In this document: positions 25,227 through 34,851 of the stretch, one piece after another
Layout: each line of letters opens with the position of its first letter
Position numbering within the stretch: the first letter of the stretch is position 1
Source: RPRC01 sp034933285
GTDB lineage: Bacteria; Desulfobacterota; Desulfuromonadia; Geobacterales; Geobacteraceae
Assembly (NCBI GenBank): GCA_034933285.1
Contig: JAYFNT010000002.1
Coordinates: 186,001-250,000 of the forward strand
Direction of reading: 5' to 3'
DNA length: 64,000 nt
Notes under the pieces: model-generated
What the model was told of the DNA's origin: nothing
What the model saw: only the letters and a program-made list of their open reading frames with translations
Database searches by the model: none
Translations under genes and position numbers: made by a program

Positions 25227-26565
25227 TACTGCACCGCAAACATACTCAACCGATACTGAAGAATCATTGTTGCCAGCATTGCGGAGTTATCCTTCCAGGC
25301 TCTTTGTGGAAACCACCACACGCTGCAACATGAAATGCCATATGTGTGTCAAGCAGAGCATGGGTAGCGGACTTGTAGAGGGTGATCTTTCTTTCGAGAC
25401 GTTCGAGGCCCTTGAACCGGCTCTTGCCCGGGCCGAGGCCGTGATTCTCAACGGCATTGGCGAGCCGCTTATCAACCGTAACCTGGAGGCATTCATCCGG
25501 CGGGCGAAAGAGCTTATGCCCGAGGGAAGCTGGGTAGGTTTCCAATCGAACGGACTCATGCTCTCTGATAGCCGGGCATCATCACTGGTTCGTGCCGGAC
25601 TTGACCGCATATGTCTTTCCCTGGACGCCATCTGTCCCGATACCTTCCGAAAAATCAGGGAAGGGGGCGAGGTGAAAGACATGGAGCAGGCGTTTGCCGC
25701 GCTTAACACGGCACGCAAATGGCATCCGGAAAGCAAACTTCAGGTAGGGGTTGAATTCGTGGTCATGCGCGATAATATCCATCAACTTCCTGATGTATTA
25801 AGGTGGGCCGCATCATTGGGAGTTTCCTTTGCCATCGTCTCCCATCTCCTTCCTTACGACAAAGACCATGTCTCCCAGATTGCATATGATTACAATACCC
25901 TTGAAGCGGTGGAACTCTATACGAGGTGGCGGAAAAAGGGAGAGGAACAGGGGATAGATATCAGCAATTTCTTTCATACCTATCACTGCAAGTTTCTGAG
26001 AACGACGGCAGAACAGCGGATGGTCGACTTTGTCCTGGAAATGATGGCGGAAGCAAGGGCGCGAGACATCTTCCTGCACCTGGAAAACCTTATGAAGCGT
26101 GATGTCGCCATGGCGGACGATCTGGTTGCAACCTTTGACAAGGCCAAGGCTGTCGCCGAAGAGATAGGGCTAGATCTGCGACTGCCGGGAACCGCTCCCA
26201 AAAACGAAAGAAAATGCGATTTTATCGATAATGGCGGCGTGTTTGTCTCCTGGGACGGTGATATTCATCCCTGCTACTTCCTCTGGCACACCTTCCAGTG
26301 TCATTTTTCAGGGCGCAAGAAGTTTGTCAACAGGAAGGCGTTCGGCAATGTTAACGACAGGGGTATCCTGGAAATCTGGAATGATCCTGACTATCGAGCT
26401 TTTCGAGAGGAAGTCCTCAAACACGAGTACCCCTTTTGCTCCAACTGCAACCTGCTCCCCTGTGAGTATATCTATTGCGAGGAGTTCGAGCAGGACTGCT
26501 ATACCAACACCGTCCCCTGTGGCGACTGCTTCTGGTGCATGGGCTTGTTTCAATGCTTGTCGTAA
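25219..26565 (+). CDS. Radical SAM/SPASM-type enzyme of unknown substrate
   Basis: A 448-residue protein. The canonical radical SAM cluster motif CxxxCxxC is present in TTTRCNMKCHMCVKQSM near residue 36. ILNGIGEPLINRNLE matches the SAM-binding GGEP-type region. The C-terminal part has many Cys residues: HPCYFLW, CSNCNLLPC and a tail ending in C-G-D-C-F-W-C, nine Cys in the last 45 residues, suited to auxiliary Fe-S clusters (SPASM or twitch). Members often modify peptides or other small molecules. No precursor peptide gene is visible beside it. The sequence upstream contains a broken ArsR frame. Confidence 0.8.
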   Translation: MNNTAPQTYSTDTEESLLPALRSYPSRLFVETTTRCNMKCHMCVKQSMGSGLVEGDLSFETFEALEPALARAEAVILNGIGEPLINRNLEAFIRRAKELMPEGSWVGFQSNGLMLSDSRASSLVRAGLDRICLSLDAICPDTFRKIREGGEVKDMEQAFAALNTARKWHPESKLQVGVEFVVMRDNIHQLPDVLRWAASLGVSFAIVSHLLPYDKDHVSQIAYDYNTLEAVELYTRWRKKGEEQGIDISNFFHTYHCKFLRTTAEQRMVDFVLEMMAEARARDIFLHLENLMKRDVAMADDLVATFDKAKAVAEEIGLDLRLPGTAPKNERKCDFIDNGGVFVSWDGDIHPCYFLWHTFQCHFSGRKKFVNRKAFGNVNDRGILEIWNDPDYRAFREEVLKHEYPFCSNCNLLPCEYIYCEEFEQDCYTNTVPCGDCFWCMGLFQCLS

Positions 26566-26695
26566 AATTCCGTAAAGAATTTCCCCCCTTTTTCCCCTCT
26601 CTGCACATCCACAAGGTGGGAGGGAGCTTTTTTAGAATTTGCAAAACCGTCTTGGCTTGCCGCCTTTGCCTGGTTTTTTAATGAGAAATATAGGT

Positions 26696-26723
26696 TTGCA
26701 TTTCTACCGCGGACTGATAGAAT
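26696..26723 (+). promoter_or_regulatory. Promoter for the DUF4242 gene
   Basis: TTGCAT and TAGAAT with a 16-bp spacer, about 58 bp before the ATG. Confidence 0.45.
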
Positions 26724-26780
26724 GATTTCTCAGTGAAACCCGATGGGTTTTCATAATTTCGAAGGGAAGGGAGTACAACG

Positions 26781-27053
26781 ATGCCTAAGTACGTAATCGA
26801 GAGAGAAATACCGGGTGCGGGGAACATCAGCGCTGAGGACTTGAAGGCGATCTCCCAGAAGTCGTGCAGCGTTCTGAACGAGCTTGGCCCCTCGGTCCAG
26901 TGGGTCCAGAGCTATGTGGCCGAAGACAAAATCTACTGTGTCTACATTGCTCCCAACAAGGAAATGGTGCTGGAGCACGCCAAGAGGGGAGGCTTCCCCG
27001 CGAACAGCGTTTCCGAAGTCAAGACGATGATCGATCCCACCACGGCGGAATAA
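26781..27053 (+). CDS. DUF4242 (nickel-binding-like) small protein
   Basis: A 90-residue protein opening MPKYVIEREIPGAG, followed by VQWVQSYVAEDKIYCVYIA and a C-terminal HAKRGGFPANSVSEV. This is the DUF4242 ferredoxin-like fold family, for which a Streptomyces member binds nickel; the function here is unknown. AAGGGAAGGGAG precedes the start. It has its own promoter and terminator, so it is monocistronic. Confidence 0.85.
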   Translation: MPKYVIEREIPGAGNISAEDLKAISQKSCSVLNELGPSVQWVQSYVAEDKIYCVYIAPNKEMVLEHAKRGGFPANSVSEVKTMIDPTTAE

Positions 27054-27147
27054 TCCGGACCAGGGAGAACTTCTTCTTGCTGGTTCAGGGGAAGGTCAAC
27101 TTGTGGAGGTCATTGTGCTGTTGTTGCTGCAATGAAATTCTCTCTCC

Positions 27148-27174
27148 GTCATTCCGGCGCAAACCGGAATCCAG
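27148..27174. repeat. Short inverted repeat of the GTCATTCC...GGAATCCAG type
   Basis: ATTCCGG-CGCAAA-CCGGAAT, flanked by GTC and CCAG. The shape is that of a dispersed intergenic repeat known from many proteobacteria; only one copy is in the window. The rest of the 27054-27383 gap holds the terminator at 27246 and the rph promoter. Confidence 0.45.
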
Positions 27175-27245
27175 TCTGTTTCTTCAGGCTTGCCCTCTGG
27201 ACCTCGTTTTGCGACGGGGTGACGTTCACCTGGCGAAATATTCAG

Positions 27246-27273
27246 GCCCGCACATGACGTGCGGGCCTTTTTC
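27246..27273 (+). terminator. Terminator after the DUF4242 gene
   Basis: GCCCGCAC-ATGAC-GTGCGGGC followed by CTTTTTC. It is a strong intrinsic terminator, although about 190 bp past the stop codon. Confidence 0.75.
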
Positions 27274-27317
27274 GTAAACTGCCGACGCCGTCCTGATGCT
27301 GCCTGGTGTCTTCGCTA

Positions 27318-27347
27318 TTGACAAAGGGAGTGATGTTAAGCTAGCTT
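27318..27347 (+). promoter_or_regulatory. Candidate rph promoter
   Basis: TTGACA with an 18-bp spacer to TAGCTT. The -10 is weak. Confidence 0.35.
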
Positions 27348-27383
27348 TTCATCTATATCATCGTATCAGGATAAGGAGAATGG

Positions 27384-28100
27384 ATGCGCAAATCGGGCTT
27401 CGGGGCTGAGAACCTCAGGGATGTAAAGATCACCCGCGACTACACCAAGCATGCTGAGGGTTCGGTCCTGGTGGAATTCGGCGACACCAAGGTTATCTGC
27501 ACCGCTTCCGTGGAGGAAGGCGTACCGCCTTTTTTGCGCGGCAAGGGGAGCGGGTGGCTGACCGCCGAGTATTCCATGCTGCCGCGGGCAACCCAAACCC
27601 GCTCGCCCAGGGAATCTTCCCGGGGAAGGGTGGGGGGGCGCACCCACGAAATCCAGCGTCTCATAGGCAGATCACTGCGGGCCGTAACTGACCTCACGCT
27701 CCTTGGCGAGCGGACCGTCTATATTGATTGCGATGTCATCCAGGCCGACGGCGGCACCCGGACCGCTTCCATTACCGGCGCTTTCGTCGCCCTGTCCGAT
27801 GCCATGCGCAAACTGACTTCCACCGGCGTACTGAAACGCAATCCGATCCTGGAGGCGGTTGCCGCAGTCAGCGTGGGTATCGTTGACGGCGTGATACTCC
27901 TGGACCTGAATTATGAGGAAGATTCATCGGCCGAGGTGGACATGAATTTCGTCATGACTGCGTCCAACCGCTTCGTCGAAGTCCAGGGCACCGCGGAGTC
28001 GAAGCCCTTCGGCATCGAGGAGATGGACGCCATGCGCAGCCTGGCCATCTCCGGCATCACCCGGCTTTTCGAGATCCAGAACAAGGTGCTTGCCGGGTGA
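27384..28100 (+). CDS. rph: Ribonuclease PH
   Basis: A 238-residue phosphorolytic 3'-to-5' exoribonuclease that trims tRNA precursors. GSGWLTAEYSMLPRAT and TRSPRESSRGRVGGRTHEIQ carry the catalytic and RNA-binding basic residues (split here for length); IDCDVIQADGGTRTASITG is the family block. The ATG at 27384 follows AAGGAG. It overlaps rdgB by 4 bp, and a cluster of four tRNA genes, its natural substrates, lies just downstream. Confidence 0.97.
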   Translation: MRKSGFGAENLRDVKITRDYTKHAEGSVLVEFGDTKVICTASVEEGVPPFLRGKGSGWLTAEYSMLPRATQTRSPRESSRGRVGGRTHEIQRLIGRSLRAVTDLTLLGERTVYIDCDVIQADGGTRTASITGAFVALSDAMRKLTSTGVLKRNPILEAVAAVSVGIVDGVILLDLNYEEDSSAEVDMNFVMTASNRFVEVQGTAESKPFGIEEMDAMRSLAISGITRLFEIQNKVLAG

Positions 28101-28687
28101 GGGAACTTCTGGTCGCCAGCGGCAACAGGGGAAAGATCCTGGAAATCGGCAAGGCCCTGGACGGATGCGTGGACAGGATTCTCTCTGCTGCCGATTACCC
28201 CGACCTTCCCCAGATCATTGAGGACGGGGCGACATTCGAGGCCAATGCACGAAAAAAAGCATTGAGCGCGGCTCTGGCTTCGGGCATTCCCGCGCTCGCC
28301 GACGACTCAGGCCTCGTGGTGGATGCTCTCGGTGGCCGGCCGGGAGTTTTTTCGGCCCGCTTTGCAGGTGAGGGGGCAGGGGATGCCGAGAACAACCGGA
28401 AGCTGCTCCGGGAACTGAGCGGCGTTCCGGCGGAACGGAGAAATGCTTCATTCCATTGCGTTGTGGCGCTCTGCCTGCCCGATGGCGCCTGTTCCACCTT
28501 CACCGGTGAGTTGCACGGGATCATCCTCGGGGAGCCGAGGGGCAACGGAGGGTTCGGATATGATCCGCTGTTCCTGGTGCCCGGATACGGAAAGACACTG
28601 GCTGAGCTGTCCCTGGACGTCAAAAACGGAATCAGTCACCGGGGAAAGGCCCTGGAAAAGTTACGGAAATTTCTGTCCTACGGCTGA
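28097..28687 (+). CDS. rdgB: XTP/dITP pyrophosphatase (RdgB/HAM1)
   Basis: A 196-residue enzyme that clears non-canonical purine nucleotides. It starts at GTG 28097 within the end of rph (GTGA overlap). LLVASGNRGKILEI is the nucleotide-binding N-terminus; ALADDSGLVVDALGGRPGV holds the catalytic metal site, and GNGGFGYDPLFLVPGYG the C-terminal block. Coupling with rph is common in Geobacter and other proteobacteria. Confidence 0.97.
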   Translation: MRELLVASGNRGKILEIGKALDGCVDRILSAADYPDLPQIIEDGATFEANARKKALSAALASGIPALADDSGLVVDALGGRPGVFSARFAGEGAGDAENNRKLLRELSGVPAERRNASFHCVVALCLPDGACSTFTGELHGIILGEPRGNGGFGYDPLFLVPGYGKTLAELSLDVKNGISHRGKALEKLRKFLSYG

Positions 28688-28711
28688 CGGACGGCGGGAT
28701 GGAAAAAGTCC

Positions 28712-28740
28712 TTGCGCTGCATTTCCCTTCATGGTATAAA
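28712..28740 (+). promoter_or_regulatory. Promoter of the tRNA-Pro cluster
   Basis: TTGCGC and TATAAA separated by 17 bp, ending 14 bp before tRNA-Pro. The position matches a stable-RNA promoter. Confidence 0.65.
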
Positions 28741-28754
28741 TATGGTCTTTTCTG

Positions 28755-28832
<78 letters not shown>

Positions 28833-28836
28833 GTAA

Positions 28837-28913
<77 letters not shown>

Positions 28914-28928
28914 GTTTATACGCGATAT

Positions 28929-29005
28929 GGTGGCTGTGGTGAAGCGGTTAACACAAACGACTGTGACTCGTTCATCCGTGGGTTCGAATCCCATCAGCCA
29001 CCCCA
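28929..29005 (+). tRNA. tRNA-His (GTG)
   Basis: Acceptor GTGGCTG/CAGCCAC with an extra G before position 1 opposite C73, the tRNA-His hallmark. Anticodon loop CTGTGAC (GTG). CCA encoded. Confidence 0.96.
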
Positions 29006-29014
29006 TTTACCCAG

Positions 29015-29034
29015 AGCCCCGTGAATGCGGGGCT
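29015..29034 (+). other. Hairpin between tRNA-His and tRNA-Leu
   Basis: AGCCCCG-TGAATG-CGGGGCT without a T run. It is more likely a processing or spacer hairpin than a terminator. Confidence 0.5.
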
Positions 29035-29059
29035 TAGTCATATCAGAGGCGATTTATCT

Positions 29060-29142
29060 GCGAGAGTGGCGGAACTGGCAGACGCACTGGACTTAGGATC
29101 CAGCGGGCAACCGTGGGGGTTCAACTCCCCCCTCTCGCACCA
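29060..29142 (+). tRNA. tRNA-Leu (TAG)
   Basis: Class II tRNA with a long variable arm; acceptor GCGAGAG/CTCTCGC, anticodon loop CTTAGGA (anticodon TAG), CCA encoded. Confidence 0.96.
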
Positions 29143-29242
29143 GCCGCCGCCAGCCTGCCCGTGGTAGAGTCATCCGGAAGCGTCTCTGATTTTCCCGAAA
29201 ATATGCCGTGATTCCGAATACATTACGAAGAGAGGTCAGTTC

Positions 29243-30550
29243 ATGCTTGTAAATGTCGAAGATATCAGCCCGATAAAAAAGAAACTCTCGTTTGAAATTC
29301 CGTCCGACAGGGTGTCCCGTGAAATCGAAAAGGTTTACGGGCAGATAAGAAAGAGCGCTGCCATAAAGGGCTTCAGAAAAGGCAAGGTTCCGCAGCCGAT
29401 TATTGAAAAATACTACAGCGACAAGATGGAATCCGATGTTCTGAAGAATCTGGTGAATGAAACCTACACCAAGGCCCTTGTGGAGAAAAAGATCATTCCC
29501 GTTTCCACCCCCGATTTCGAAAGCGGAGACCTGAAGCCCGGAGAATCCTTCAGCTACACGGTAACCTTCGAAACGGCGCCGAAAATCGAAGTGAAAGATT
29601 ACACCGGCCTGGAACTCGAGAAGCGCAAGTACGTTCCCAATCCCGAAGTGGTGGACGGCCGGATCGGGGAACTACGGGAGGGCATGGCCCAGCTCAAGGT
29701 GGTGGAGGAAGAGCGGACCGCTGTTGACGGCGATTTCGTCATGATAGATTTCAAGGGATTTCTCAACGGGGTGCCCTTCGAGCGCGGGGCAGCGGTCGAC
29801 TACATGCTGCAGCTGGGATCCAAGCATTTCATACCCGGATTCGAGGAGCAGGTCGTGGGGATGGCTGTGGGCGCAACCAAGGAAGTCGCGGTTACCTTCC
29901 CTGCGGAGTACGGGGTTGCCGAACTGGCCGGCAAGCCGGTGACCTTCGAGGTGACGCTGAAGGAGATCAAGGCCAAGGAACTGCCTCCCCTGGATGACGA
30001 CTTCGCCAAGCTCTTCGGCCCCTATGAGAACATGGATGAGCTGAGGGAGCGGATCGGCGAGGTCTTTGAGAAGGAAGAGCTGCAGAAGATCGAGAACGAG
30101 CTTAAGGATGCGGCGGTAAAGGCTCTGATAGCAAAGCACGAATTCGATGTGCCCGAAGCCATGGTGGAGAAGCAGCAGGCGGCTCTGATCGAGAACATGA
30201 GGAACAATCTCAAGTCCCGGAACCTGGATTTCGCGAAAATAGGCACGAGCGAAGAGACCATCAGAGCCCAGTCTCTGGATGTCGCTGTAAACCAGGTGAA
30301 AGGTTCTTTACTTCTGGCAGCGGTTGCCGAAAAGGAAGGTATCACGGTGGAAGACTCCGAGCTGGAAAGTAGGATCAGGGACGTTGCCGCGGAGGCCAAC
30401 AAGGATTTTGAAGAGATCAACGCCATCTATGCTGCCAACCCCTATGCCAAGGATACTCTTCACATGCAGCTCAGGGAAGACAAGGTGATCGATTTTCTCC
30501 TCAAGAACGCGGAAGTGAAAGAAGTTGATGCCCTGTCGGAGAAACCATAA
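29243..30550 (+). CDS. tig: Trigger factor
   Basis: A 435-residue ribosome-associated chaperone and prolyl isomerase. The N-terminal ribosome-binding segment with the GFRKGKVP signature (residues about 45-52) is followed by an FKBP-like PPIase domain (GDFVMIDFKGFLNGVPFE and LGSKHFIPGFEEQVVGM) and the C-terminal arm. The ATG at 29243 follows GAGAGG. It leads the tig-clpP-clpX-lon group, which couples nascent-chain folding to proteolysis. Confidence 0.98.
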   Translation: MLVNVEDISPIKKKLSFEIPSDRVSREIEKVYGQIRKSAAIKGFRKGKVPQPIIEKYYSDKMESDVLKNLVNETYTKALVEKKIIPVSTPDFESGDLKPGESFSYTVTFETAPKIEVKDYTGLELEKRKYVPNPEVVDGRIGELREGMAQLKVVEEERTAVDGDFVMIDFKGFLNGVPFERGAAVDYMLQLGSKHFIPGFEEQVVGMAVGATKEVAVTFPAEYGVAELAGKPVTFEVTLKEIKAKELPPLDDDFAKLFGPYENMDELRERIGEVFEKEELQKIENELKDAAVKALIAKHEFDVPEAMVEKQQAALIENMRNNLKSRNLDFAKIGTSEETIRAQSLDVAVNQVKGSLLLAAVAEKEGITVEDSELESRIRDVAAEANKDFEEINAIYAANPYAKDTLHMQLREDKVIDFLLKNAEVKEVDALSEKP

Positions 30551-30567
30551 CGAGATTTGGAGGCGGT

Positions 30568-31167
30568 ATGCTGGTACCTATTGTTGTCGAGCAAAGTGGC
30601 AGAGGTGAACGGTCTTACGACATCTATTCCAGGCTTCTGAAGGACAGAATCGTGTTCCTCGGCGGTTCCATAGACGACCATGTCGCCAATCTGATCATTG
30701 CCCAACTCCTCTTCCTCGAGGCTGAAGATCCGGACAAGGACATACATCTGTACATAAACTCGCCCGGCGGTGTCGTGACATCCGGGATGGCGATCTACGA
30801 TACCATGAGGTACATTAAGGCCCCGGTTTCCACCATCTGCGTGGGGCAGGCGGCATCCATGGCCGCGCTTCTCCTTGCAGCGGGTGAAAACGGCAAACGC
30901 TACAGCCTGGCAAATTCCAGGATAATGATCCACCAGCCTCTGGGCGGTTTCCAGGGCCAGGCAACCGACATCCATATTCATGCCCAGGAGATTCTGCGCA
31001 TGAAGGAAACCCTGAACCGCATGCTCGCGGATCATTCCGGGCAGACCTACGAAAAGGTGGCGGCAGACACCGAGCGTGATTACTTTATGTCTGGTGAAGA
31101 AGCGAAATCTTATGGTATCATTGACGGTATAGTATCGAGGAATGTCGTGACAGGAGGTTCCCGATGA
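30568..31167 (+). CDS. clpP: ATP-dependent Clp protease, proteolytic subunit
   Basis: A 199-residue serine protease forming a double heptameric ring. The catalytic Ser is in VGQAASMAALLLAAG, the His in MIHQPLGGFQG and the Asp in the DTERDYFMS region. LYINSPGGVVTSGMAI is the oxyanion/substrate strand. It starts after TTGGAGG. It overlaps clpX by 4 bp. Confidence 0.98.
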   Translation: MLVPIVVEQSGRGERSYDIYSRLLKDRIVFLGGSIDDHVANLIIAQLLFLEAEDPDKDIHLYINSPGGVVTSGMAIYDTMRYIKAPVSTICVGQAASMAALLLAAGENGKRYSLANSRIMIHQPLGGFQGQATDIHIHAQEILRMKETLNRMLADHSGQTYEKVAADTERDYFMSGEEAKSYGIIDGIVSRNVVTGGSR

Positions 31168-32417
31168 ATCGGCGTGATGACAGATCAAATAACCTGACCT
31201 GCTCGTTTTGCGGCAAGAGCCAGGATGAAGTGAAAAAGCTCATTGCCGGCCCCACGGTCTACATATGCGATGAGTGCATCGAACTCTGCAATGACATAAT
31301 TGCCGAGGAAACAAAGCTTGAAGAGGCAATGGCCCCGGATGTCCGCAAGCTTCCCAAGCCCAAAGAGATCAGGGATGTGCTGGACGAGTACGTGATCGGC
31401 CAGGAACGGGCGAAGAAAATCCTCGCGGTCGCTGTTTACAATCACTACAAGCGAATCGAGATGGTCAAAAAGCCTGGTGACGTGGAGATGCAGAAGAGCA
31501 ACATCCTTCTCCTCGGACCAACGGGTTCCGGCAAGACCCTTCTTGCCCAGACCCTGGCCAGGATTCTCAAGGTTCCGTTCGCCATGGCGGATGCAACCAA
31601 TCTGACCGAGGCCGGTTATGTGGGCGAGGATGTGGAGAACATTATTCTCAATCTCCTCCAGGCCGCGGACTACGATGTGGAAAAGGCCCAGAAGGGCATA
31701 ATCTATATCGACGAGATCGACAAGATAGCCCGCAAGTCCGATTCACCCTCCATCACGAGGGACGTTTCCGGTGAAGGCGTGCAGCAGGCGCTCTTGAAAA
31801 TAATCGAGGGGACTGTTGCGAGCGTACCGCCCAAGGGTGGCCGCAAGCATCCGCAACAGGAGTTTCTCAAGGTTGATACGACCGACATACTGTTTGTCTG
31901 CGGCGGCGCATTTTCCGGCCTGGACAATATCCTCCAGCAGCGGATCGGGGTGAAGACACTCGGTTTCGGCGCGGACGTGAAAAAGAAGGAAGAAAAACGC
32001 GCCGGAGAATATCTGTCTGAAGTTACTCCGGAAGACCTCCTCAGGTTCGGCTTCATCCCCGAATTCATAGGCCGCCTGCCGGTTCTGGCGACCCTGAGCG
32101 AACTGGACGAGGAAGCCATGGTCCAGATTCTCAAGGAGCCGAAGAACGCTCTTATAAAGCAGTATCAGAAACTGTTCGAAATGGAGCACGTGAAACTCAA
32201 GTTCACCGACGGCTCACTCGTGGCAATTGCACAGGAAGCGTTGAAGCGGAAAACAGGCGCCCGGGGGCTGCGCTCCATCCTGGAAAATGCCATGCTCGAC
32301 GTTATGTACGACATCCCTTCCCAGTCCCTGGTGAAGGAGGTCGTCATTCACGAGGATGTCATCAACAACAAGGAAAAGCCGATCATTGTCTACGAAAATG
32401 TCGCGGAATCGGCATGA
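31164..32417 (+). CDS. clpX: ATP-dependent Clp protease, ATPase subunit ClpX
   Basis: A 417-residue AAA+ unfoldase. The N-terminal zinc-binding domain has the Cys pairs CSFC and CDEC (residues 13-38), and LLLGPTGSGKTLLAQTLA is Walker A. IIYIDEIDKIA is Walker B, and the IGF-type loop that docks ClpP appears near LGFGADV. It unfolds tagged substrates into ClpP. The start overlaps the end of clpP. Confidence 0.98.
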   Translation: MNRRDDRSNNLTCSFCGKSQDEVKKLIAGPTVYICDECIELCNDIIAEETKLEEAMAPDVRKLPKPKEIRDVLDEYVIGQERAKKILAVAVYNHYKRIEMVKKPGDVEMQKSNILLLGPTGSGKTLLAQTLARILKVPFAMADATNLTEAGYVGEDVENIILNLLQAADYDVEKAQKGIIYIDEIDKIARKSDSPSITRDVSGEGVQQALLKIIEGTVASVPPKGGRKHPQQEFLKVDTTDILFVCGGAFSGLDNILQQRIGVKTLGFGADVKKKEEKRAGEYLSEVTPEDLLRFGFIPEFIGRLPVLATLSELDEEAMVQILKEPKNALIKQYQKLFEMEHVKLKFTDGSLVAIAQEALKRKTGARGLRSILENAMLDVMYDIPSQSLVKEVVIHEDVINNKEKPIIVYENVAESA

Positions 32418-32433
32418 GGCACGGATATAAGGC

Positions 32434-34851
32434 ATGAGCAAAACAGCACCTGAAACTGATGTACAGAGAGGGAATCTCGCCAGATTCCCTCTTTTGCCAT
32501 TACGCGACATATCGGTCTTTCCCCACATGGTAGTGCCGCTTTTCGTGGGGCGGGAAAAGTCGATCCATGCCCTTCAGTCCGCGATGGAAGGCGGCAGACA
32601 GATCTTCCTTGCCGCGCAGAAGAGCGCCCAGACGGACGATCCCGGGCAGGACGACATACATGTCAACGGGACCGTGTGCCGCATCATCCAGCTGCTGAAT
32701 CTGCCGGACCGTACCGTGAAGGTCCTTGTGGAAGGCAGGCGAAGGGGAACGATACGGCGTTTCATACCCGGCGAATCCTTCTTCATGGTGGAGGTGGAGG
32801 AAATCCGCGAATCCGCCCTGGTGGACGCCGAGAACGAAGCGATGATGCGACGGGTAAAGGCGACATTTGAAACCTATGCGACACTCACAAAGAAGATACC
32901 GCAGGAAACGGTAAGCACGGTAAGCGACATAAACGAACCTTCCCGCCTGGCGGATACCGCGGCTTCCCATTTTGCGCTCAAGATGGACGACAAGCAGGAT
33001 CTCCTGTCCATTGCTTCGCCCGCTACCAGGCTGGAGCGACTGCTGGTCCTGATGGAATCCGAGATCGAGATTCTGCAGATCGAAAAGAAGATTCAGACAC
33101 GCGTCAAGAGGCAGATGGAGAAAACCCAGAAGGAGTATTATCTCAACGAGCAGATGAGGGCCATCCAGAAGGAACTGGGCGGCAAAGACGACTTCAGGCA
33201 GGACCTCCTCGATCTCGAGGGAAAAATAAACAGCGGACAACTCTCCTGCGAGGCTAAAACCAAGGCGCTGGCCGAACTGAAGAAGCTCAAGCTCATGTCC
33301 CCCACATCGGCAGAGGCAGCTGTGGTCAGGAATTACATTGACTGGCTGGTTTCCCTGCCGTGGGGTTCGTTCACCGAGGAAAAGACCGATATCGCCGAGG
33401 CCGAAGCAATACTGGATGCCGATCATTTCGGCCTGGATAAGGTAAAGGAACGCATACTCGAGTACCTGTCAGTTGCCACTCTCCTCAAGAAGCTGAAAGG
33501 TCCGATAATCTGCCTGGTCGGCCCTCCGGGCGTCGGCAAGACTTCGCTTGCCCGTTCCATAGCCAGGGCAACGGGGCGCTCTTTCGTGAAAATGTCCCTG
33601 GGAGGGCTGAGGGACGAGGCGGAAATCAGGGGCCATCGCAGGACCTATGTGGGCGCCATGCCGGGCAAGATCATCCATAACCTGAAAAAGGCCGGCTCGG
33701 GCAACCCCCTGTTCCTTTTGGACGAGCTGGACAAGATGAGCTCGGACTTCCGCGGGGACCCTGCGTCGGCACTCCTTGAGGTACTGGACCCGGAGCAGAA
33801 CCATACCTTCAACGATCATTTCCTCGATGTGGACTACGATCTGTCAAGGGTCATGTTCATTACCACGGCCAATACTCTCCATACCGTACCCCGCCCGCTT
33901 CTGGACCGGCTGGAGGTGATCCGTATCGAGGGCTATACGGAAATGGAAAAACTGGCGATCGCCGAAAGGTATCTTGTCTCGAAACAGATAGAAGGGCACG
34001 GGTTGTCGGCTGCAAAGCTTTCTTTTTCCCGGCAGGCGCTCATGGAGCTCATCCGTTATTATACCCGTGAGGCCGGCGTGCGGAACCTGGAGCGCGAGAT
34101 CGCGGGGTTGTGCAGGAAGATCGCCCACAGGACGGTCAAAGGCGCTGTGCGAAAGATTGTCCTGCGCCCTTCCCATGTCCGTGACATGCTGGGGCCGCAG
34201 CGCTTCACCCACGGCAGCGCCGATGAAAAGGACTCGGTCGGGGTGGTTACCGGCCTGGCCTGGACCGAGACCGGAGGCGAACTTCTCAATATCGAGGTGA
34301 CAGTGCTGCCGGGCAAGGGTAAGCTGACCATTACGGGCAAGCTGGGCGAGGTGATGCAGGAGTCGGCCCAGGCAGCCCTGACCTATGTACGTTCCCGGGC
34401 CGTATACCTGGGGCTGGAAAGAGACTTCTTCCAGAACGTGGAGATTCACATCCATGTGCCTGAAGGCGCCATTCCCAAGGATGGCCCCTCAGCCGGGATA
34501 ACCATGGCCACTGCCCTGACTTCCGCTCTTACCGGCCGCGCTGTCAGGCGTGATTGCGCCATGACCGGCGAGGTCACGCTGCGTGGCACGGTGCTTCCCA
34601 TTGGCGGGCTGAAGGAGAAAATCCTCGCCGCCAGGAGGGGAAACATGAAAGCGGTCATGATCCCCCGTGCCAACCGGAAGGATCTTGAAGAGATACCAAA
34701 GGAAGTGCTGACCGGAATTCGCGTCCACCTGGTGAATCACATGGACGAAGTCCTGGACAGGGCGCTGACCGGCAAGTCCGGCATGCCGGAGTTTCTTCGC
34801 CCACGGGAAGGTTCCGCCGCCTTCCAAGAAGCAACGGCTACAGCTCATTAA
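32434..34851 (+). CDS. lon: ATP-dependent protease Lon
   Basis: An 805-residue AAA+ serine protease. In order: an N-terminal substrate domain (FPLLPLRDISVFPHMVVPL), a coiled-coil linker around residue 220, Walker A CLVGPPGVGKTSL, Walker B FLLDELDKM, and a C-terminal protease domain with the Ser-Lys dyad. The Ser is in PKDGPSAGITMA and the Lys in PIGGLKEKILAA. Length is typical of bacterial LonA. It degrades misfolded and regulatory proteins. Confidence 0.98.
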   Translation: MSKTAPETDVQRGNLARFPLLPLRDISVFPHMVVPLFVGREKSIHALQSAMEGGRQIFLAAQKSAQTDDPGQDDIHVNGTVCRIIQLLNLPDRTVKVLVEGRRRGTIRRFIPGESFFMVEVEEIRESALVDAENEAMMRRVKATFETYATLTKKIPQETVSTVSDINEPSRLADTAASHFALKMDDKQDLLSIASPATRLERLLVLMESEIEILQIEKKIQTRVKRQMEKTQKEYYLNEQMRAIQKELGGKDDFRQDLLDLEGKINSGQLSCEAKTKALAELKKLKLMSPTSAEAAVVRNYIDWLVSLPWGSFTEEKTDIAEAEAILDADHFGLDKVKERILEYLSVATLLKKLKGPIICLVGPPGVGKTSLARSIARATGRSFVKMSLGGLRDEAEIRGHRRTYVGAMPGKIIHNLKKAGSGNPLFLLDELDKMSSDFRGDPASALLEVLDPEQNHTFNDHFLDVDYDLSRVMFITTANTLHTVPRPLLDRLEVIRIEGYTEMEKLAIAERYLVSKQIEGHGLSAAKLSFSRQALMELIRYYTREAGVRNLEREIAGLCRKIAHRTVKGAVRKIVLRPSHVRDMLGPQRFTHGSADEKDSVGVVTGLAWTETGGELLNIEVTVLPGKGKLTITGKLGEVMQESAQAALTYVRSRAVYLGLERDFFQNVEIHIHVPEGAIPKDGPSAGITMATALTSALTGRAVRRDCAMTGEVTLRGTVLPIGGLKEKILAARRGNMKAVMIPRANRKDLEEIPKEVLTGIRVHLVNHMDEVLDRALTGKSGMPEFLRPREGSAAFQEATATAH

